A stretch of DNA of 64,000 nt from CAZVGZ01 sp964627605. Lineage in GTDB: Bacteria > Latescibacterota > MWCZ01 > CAZVGZ01. Position numbers and translations under genes: made by a program. How positions within the stretch are numbered: the first letter of the stretch is position 1; every line of letters begins with the position of its first letter. The stretch lies in contig CAZVGZ010000007.1 of NCBI GenBank assembly GCA_964627605.1, forward strand, positions 1 through 64,000. The letters are read 5' to 3'. The notes under the pieces are model-generated. The model saw only the letters and a list, made by a program, of their open reading frames with translations, ran no database searches and was not told the DNA's origin. This document shows, one piece after another, positions 62,461 to 64,000 of the stretch.

Positions 62461-63345
62461 TCAGGCTGGTGTCTGCGGGTCAGCGCAAAGCAGGTCCGCC
62501 AAGCGTGCAAGCTCGGACTTGAGGTGCCTGCGATCGACAATCCGATCGATAAACCCATGCTCCAAAAGGAATTCGGCTCGTTGAAACCCTTCAGGCAGCT
62601 CTTCCTTGATGGTCTCCTCCCTAACTCTGTTTCCTGCGAACCCTATCGTAGCCTGCGGTTCGGCGATGTTTACGTCGCCTAACATGGCGAACGAAGCTGT
62701 GACTCCGCCGGTGGTGGGGCTAGTCATCACCGAGAGGTAGGGAAGGCCAGCATCGGCAAGCTGCGCGAGTTTGGCGCTGGTTTTGGCCATCTGCATGAGG
62801 GAGAGTGTGCTCTCCTGCATTCGCGCACCGCCGGAGACCGATATGATTATGACCGGAAGCCGTTTTTCTATTGCGGTGTCGATGAGCCTGGCGATTTTCT
62901 CGCCCTCGGCTGAACCCAGGCTGCCACCTCGAAAGCTGTAGTCGAGTCCACCTAGCGCAACAGGCCGTCCGCCAATGCGCCCCAAAGCCGCGGCAAATGC
63001 GCAGAGTCGGCCAGTTGCTTTTCGGTCCTGCGCGATCTGATCGGAGTAGCTTTTCACCGATTCAAACTCCAGCGGGTCGCTTGACGCAACACCTGGAGCG
63101 ACCTCCTCCCACTCGCCTCCATCCATCAGCAGTGCCAGGTATGACGATAGCGGCATTCTGTGGTGGTAACCGCAACTCGGGCACACATGGAGGTTTCGCT
63201 CAAGGTCTCTCTGAAAAAGGCTCTGCCCACAGCCTCGATCAGCATCTATCCCCAGCCCACGGCATTTGACCCAAACGCCATCGGGTACAGTGCTCTTTTC
63301 CGTGCGTATCCCTAGCCCTGATTTCCACTTATCAAACCATGCCAT
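62461..63345 (-). CDS. accD: acetyl-CoA carboxylase carboxyltransferase subunit beta
   Basis: A 294-residue AccD. The zinc ribbon is WVKCRGLGIDADRGCGQSLF (Cys28, Cys39) followed by HVCPSCGYHH (Cys55, Cys58). The first pair is spaced by 10 residues instead of the usual 2. The crotonase-fold carboxyltransferase has PVIIISVSGGARMQESTLSL, SVMTSPTTGGVTASFAML and EPQATIGFAGNRVREETI, the CoA/biotin site. With AccA it transfers carboxyl from biotin to acetyl-CoA for fatty-acid synthesis; accA is not in the window. ATG 63345. Confidence 0.95.
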   Translation of the reverse strand: MAWFDKWKSGLGIRTEKSTVPDGVWVKCRGLGIDADRGCGQSLFQRDLERNLHVCPSCGYHHRMPLSSYLALLMDGGEWEEVAPGVASSDPLEFESVKSYSDQIAQDRKATGRLCAFAAALGRIGGRPVALGGLDYSFRGGSLGSAEGEKIARLIDTAIEKRLPVIIISVSGGARMQESTLSLMQMAKTSAKLAQLADAGLPYLSVMTSPTTGGVTASFAMLGDVNIAEPQATIGFAGNRVREETIKEELPEGFQRAEFLLEHGFIDRIVDRRHLKSELARLADLLCADPQTPA

Positions 63346-63705
63346 ATCGCCTCTCAGGTCTCCGGTTTTTTGGCGTTTTTACTCCTTAGCCGTTGAAATA
63401 TACCCATTTGCGTCGGCGTTCAGCGAGGGCAACCCAATTTTAACGCCGTTAGAAGCGTTCTGGTTGGGAGGTCGTCAAGTTGACACCAGCCGCTGACTAC
63501 ATTATTATGAAACGTCGGTAAACGGCTCTGCGGCTTGCTCGGTTGGCTACGGTGAGATGCCGTGTCATCGCCACATCTTAAGACCTCCCCAGCGCCGGAC
63601 GACCATCAACAGATTGAGTAGTCAAGAGCAAACAAGCGAACCGTTTGGCGGCAAGAAGCCATTTTGGGATAAGCTTTTTCATCTGGCAATCACCAGAGGC
63701 GAACG
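63346..63705. promoter_or_regulatory. divergent intergenic region
   Basis: 360 bases between accD (minus) and the activase-like gene (plus). Promoters for both must lie here. A T-rich stretch GTTTTTTGGCGTTTTTACTC lies near the accD side. No operator or RNA gene recognised. Confidence 0.4.
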
Positions 63706-64000
63706 ATGATTACGTTGGGAATAGACGTTGGATCAGTGAGTGCCAAACTAGCGCTCATAGGCACTGAGGAGGACGCCGAATGGCTTGCCCAACAGCGGCT
63801 GCCTCAAGGAATGATCCACCGTTTGCCACCACGCGATGGCGCGGTTGCGACCACCATATTGACCAGCCGCTACTGCAGGTTGGCTGGCGACTCGCTCAAA
63901 GCTGTAAGTAGTCTTCTTGATGAGATCTGGAGCGTTGTGCCCTACGAACGGATTACTGGTGCCCGCGTCTGCGGGTCAGGGGCCAACCTGGTCACATCGG
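63706..64000 (+). CDS. BadF/BadG/HgdC-like ATPase (CoA-dehydratase activase family), partial
   Basis: The gene begins MITLGIDVGSVSAKLALIGT, an ASKHA-fold phosphate-1 motif of the 2-hydroxyacyl-CoA dehydratase activase and benzoyl-CoA reductase ATPase families. It continues DGAVATTILTSRYCRLAGDS, VVPYERITGARVCGSGANLV and runs off the window. AGAGG precedes ATG 63706. These ATPases drive electrons into a dehydratase or reductase by ATP hydrolysis with a [4Fe-4S] cluster. Only 98 residues are seen, so the subfamily is open. Confidence 0.75.
   Translation, partial: MITLGIDVGSVSAKLALIGTEEDAEWLAQQRLPQGMIHRLPPRDGAVATTILTSRYCRLAGDSLKAVSSLLDEIWSVVPYERITGARVCGSGANLVTS

Noticed and set aside
1..64000. 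CRISPR arrays
   Set aside because: No regularly spaced repeats of 24-40 bases were seen and no cas-like genes are present.

Overview
The window is a moderately GC-rich bacterial chromosome segment from an uncultivated-looking lineage. Several features point to the FCB superphylum or its candidate-phylum neighbours (Latescibacterota- or Poribacteria-like). SecA carries the long nucleotide-binding-domain insert typical of FCB SecA, a secreted propeller protein ends in a FlgD-Ig/sorting-type domain with a PNPFNPRTEI motif, and the accessory genes are dominated by Gfo/Idh/MocA oxidoreductases, a sulfatase, large glycoside hydrolases and SGNH hydrolases. The phylum assignment is inference; no rRNA operon is present to settle it.

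Layout. 1-12 kb is mostly housekeeping: tRNA-Leu, an MBOAT acyltransferase beside a decayed SGNH partner, cvpA, a broken mutS2 cut by an IS3-type remnant, a lipoprotein, a Nudix hydrolase, secA, holA, trxA and tRNA-Thr. 12-19.6 kb is a catabolic island: two Gfo/Idh/MocA oxidoreductases, a D-2-hydroxyacid dehydrogenase, a DinB-like pseudogene, a divergent OYE-type flavoprotein, and an SGNH hydrolase flanked by a 49-bp palindromic repeat. 19.7-28.6 kb is one minus-strand run: secreted beta-propeller, lipoprotein, TolC, adaptor, HME-type RND pump and a His-rich periplasmic protein. dnaA (30.3 kb) is followed by a cluster of DnaA-box-like sites that probably marks oriC. 32.5-42.3 kb holds a secreted GH42-like enzyme, a GH106-like enzyme, gene remnants and a sulfatase. 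An FtsK with its C-terminal gamma domain missing ends next to a duplicated scrap of the sulfatase 3' end. 44.9-49.7 kb is a tight plus-strand sugar cassette: aldolase-like protein, PfkB kinase, stand-alone lipoyl domain, TPP-dependent E1 alpha and beta, and D-lyxose-type isomerase. 49.8-56.3 kb adds an alpha-galactosidase-like enzyme, a truncated beta-helix protein, a CocE-type hydrolase and a sialidase-like propeller. 56.3-64 kb has two XRE-type regulators, a broken PAS/histidine kinase, a HEAT-repeat lipoprotein, a cold-shock protein, an EF-G-like GTPase, accD and the start of a CoA-dehydratase-activase-like gene.

How it fits together. The isomerase, kinase and aldolase-like genes can be read as a ketose-1-phosphate route, with the E1 alpha/beta pair and the free lipoyl protein handling a two-carbon or 2-oxo product. 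The aldolase lacks the canonical HLDHG active-site motif and no E2 or E3 is nearby, so this cassette is the best candidate for an undescribed pathway. The surrounding glycosidases, sulfatase and hydrolases suit a degrader of sulfated or complex glycans. The window also holds about ten decayed genes or fragments, so intact-looking neighbours should be checked for assembly errors as well as for real gene decay.
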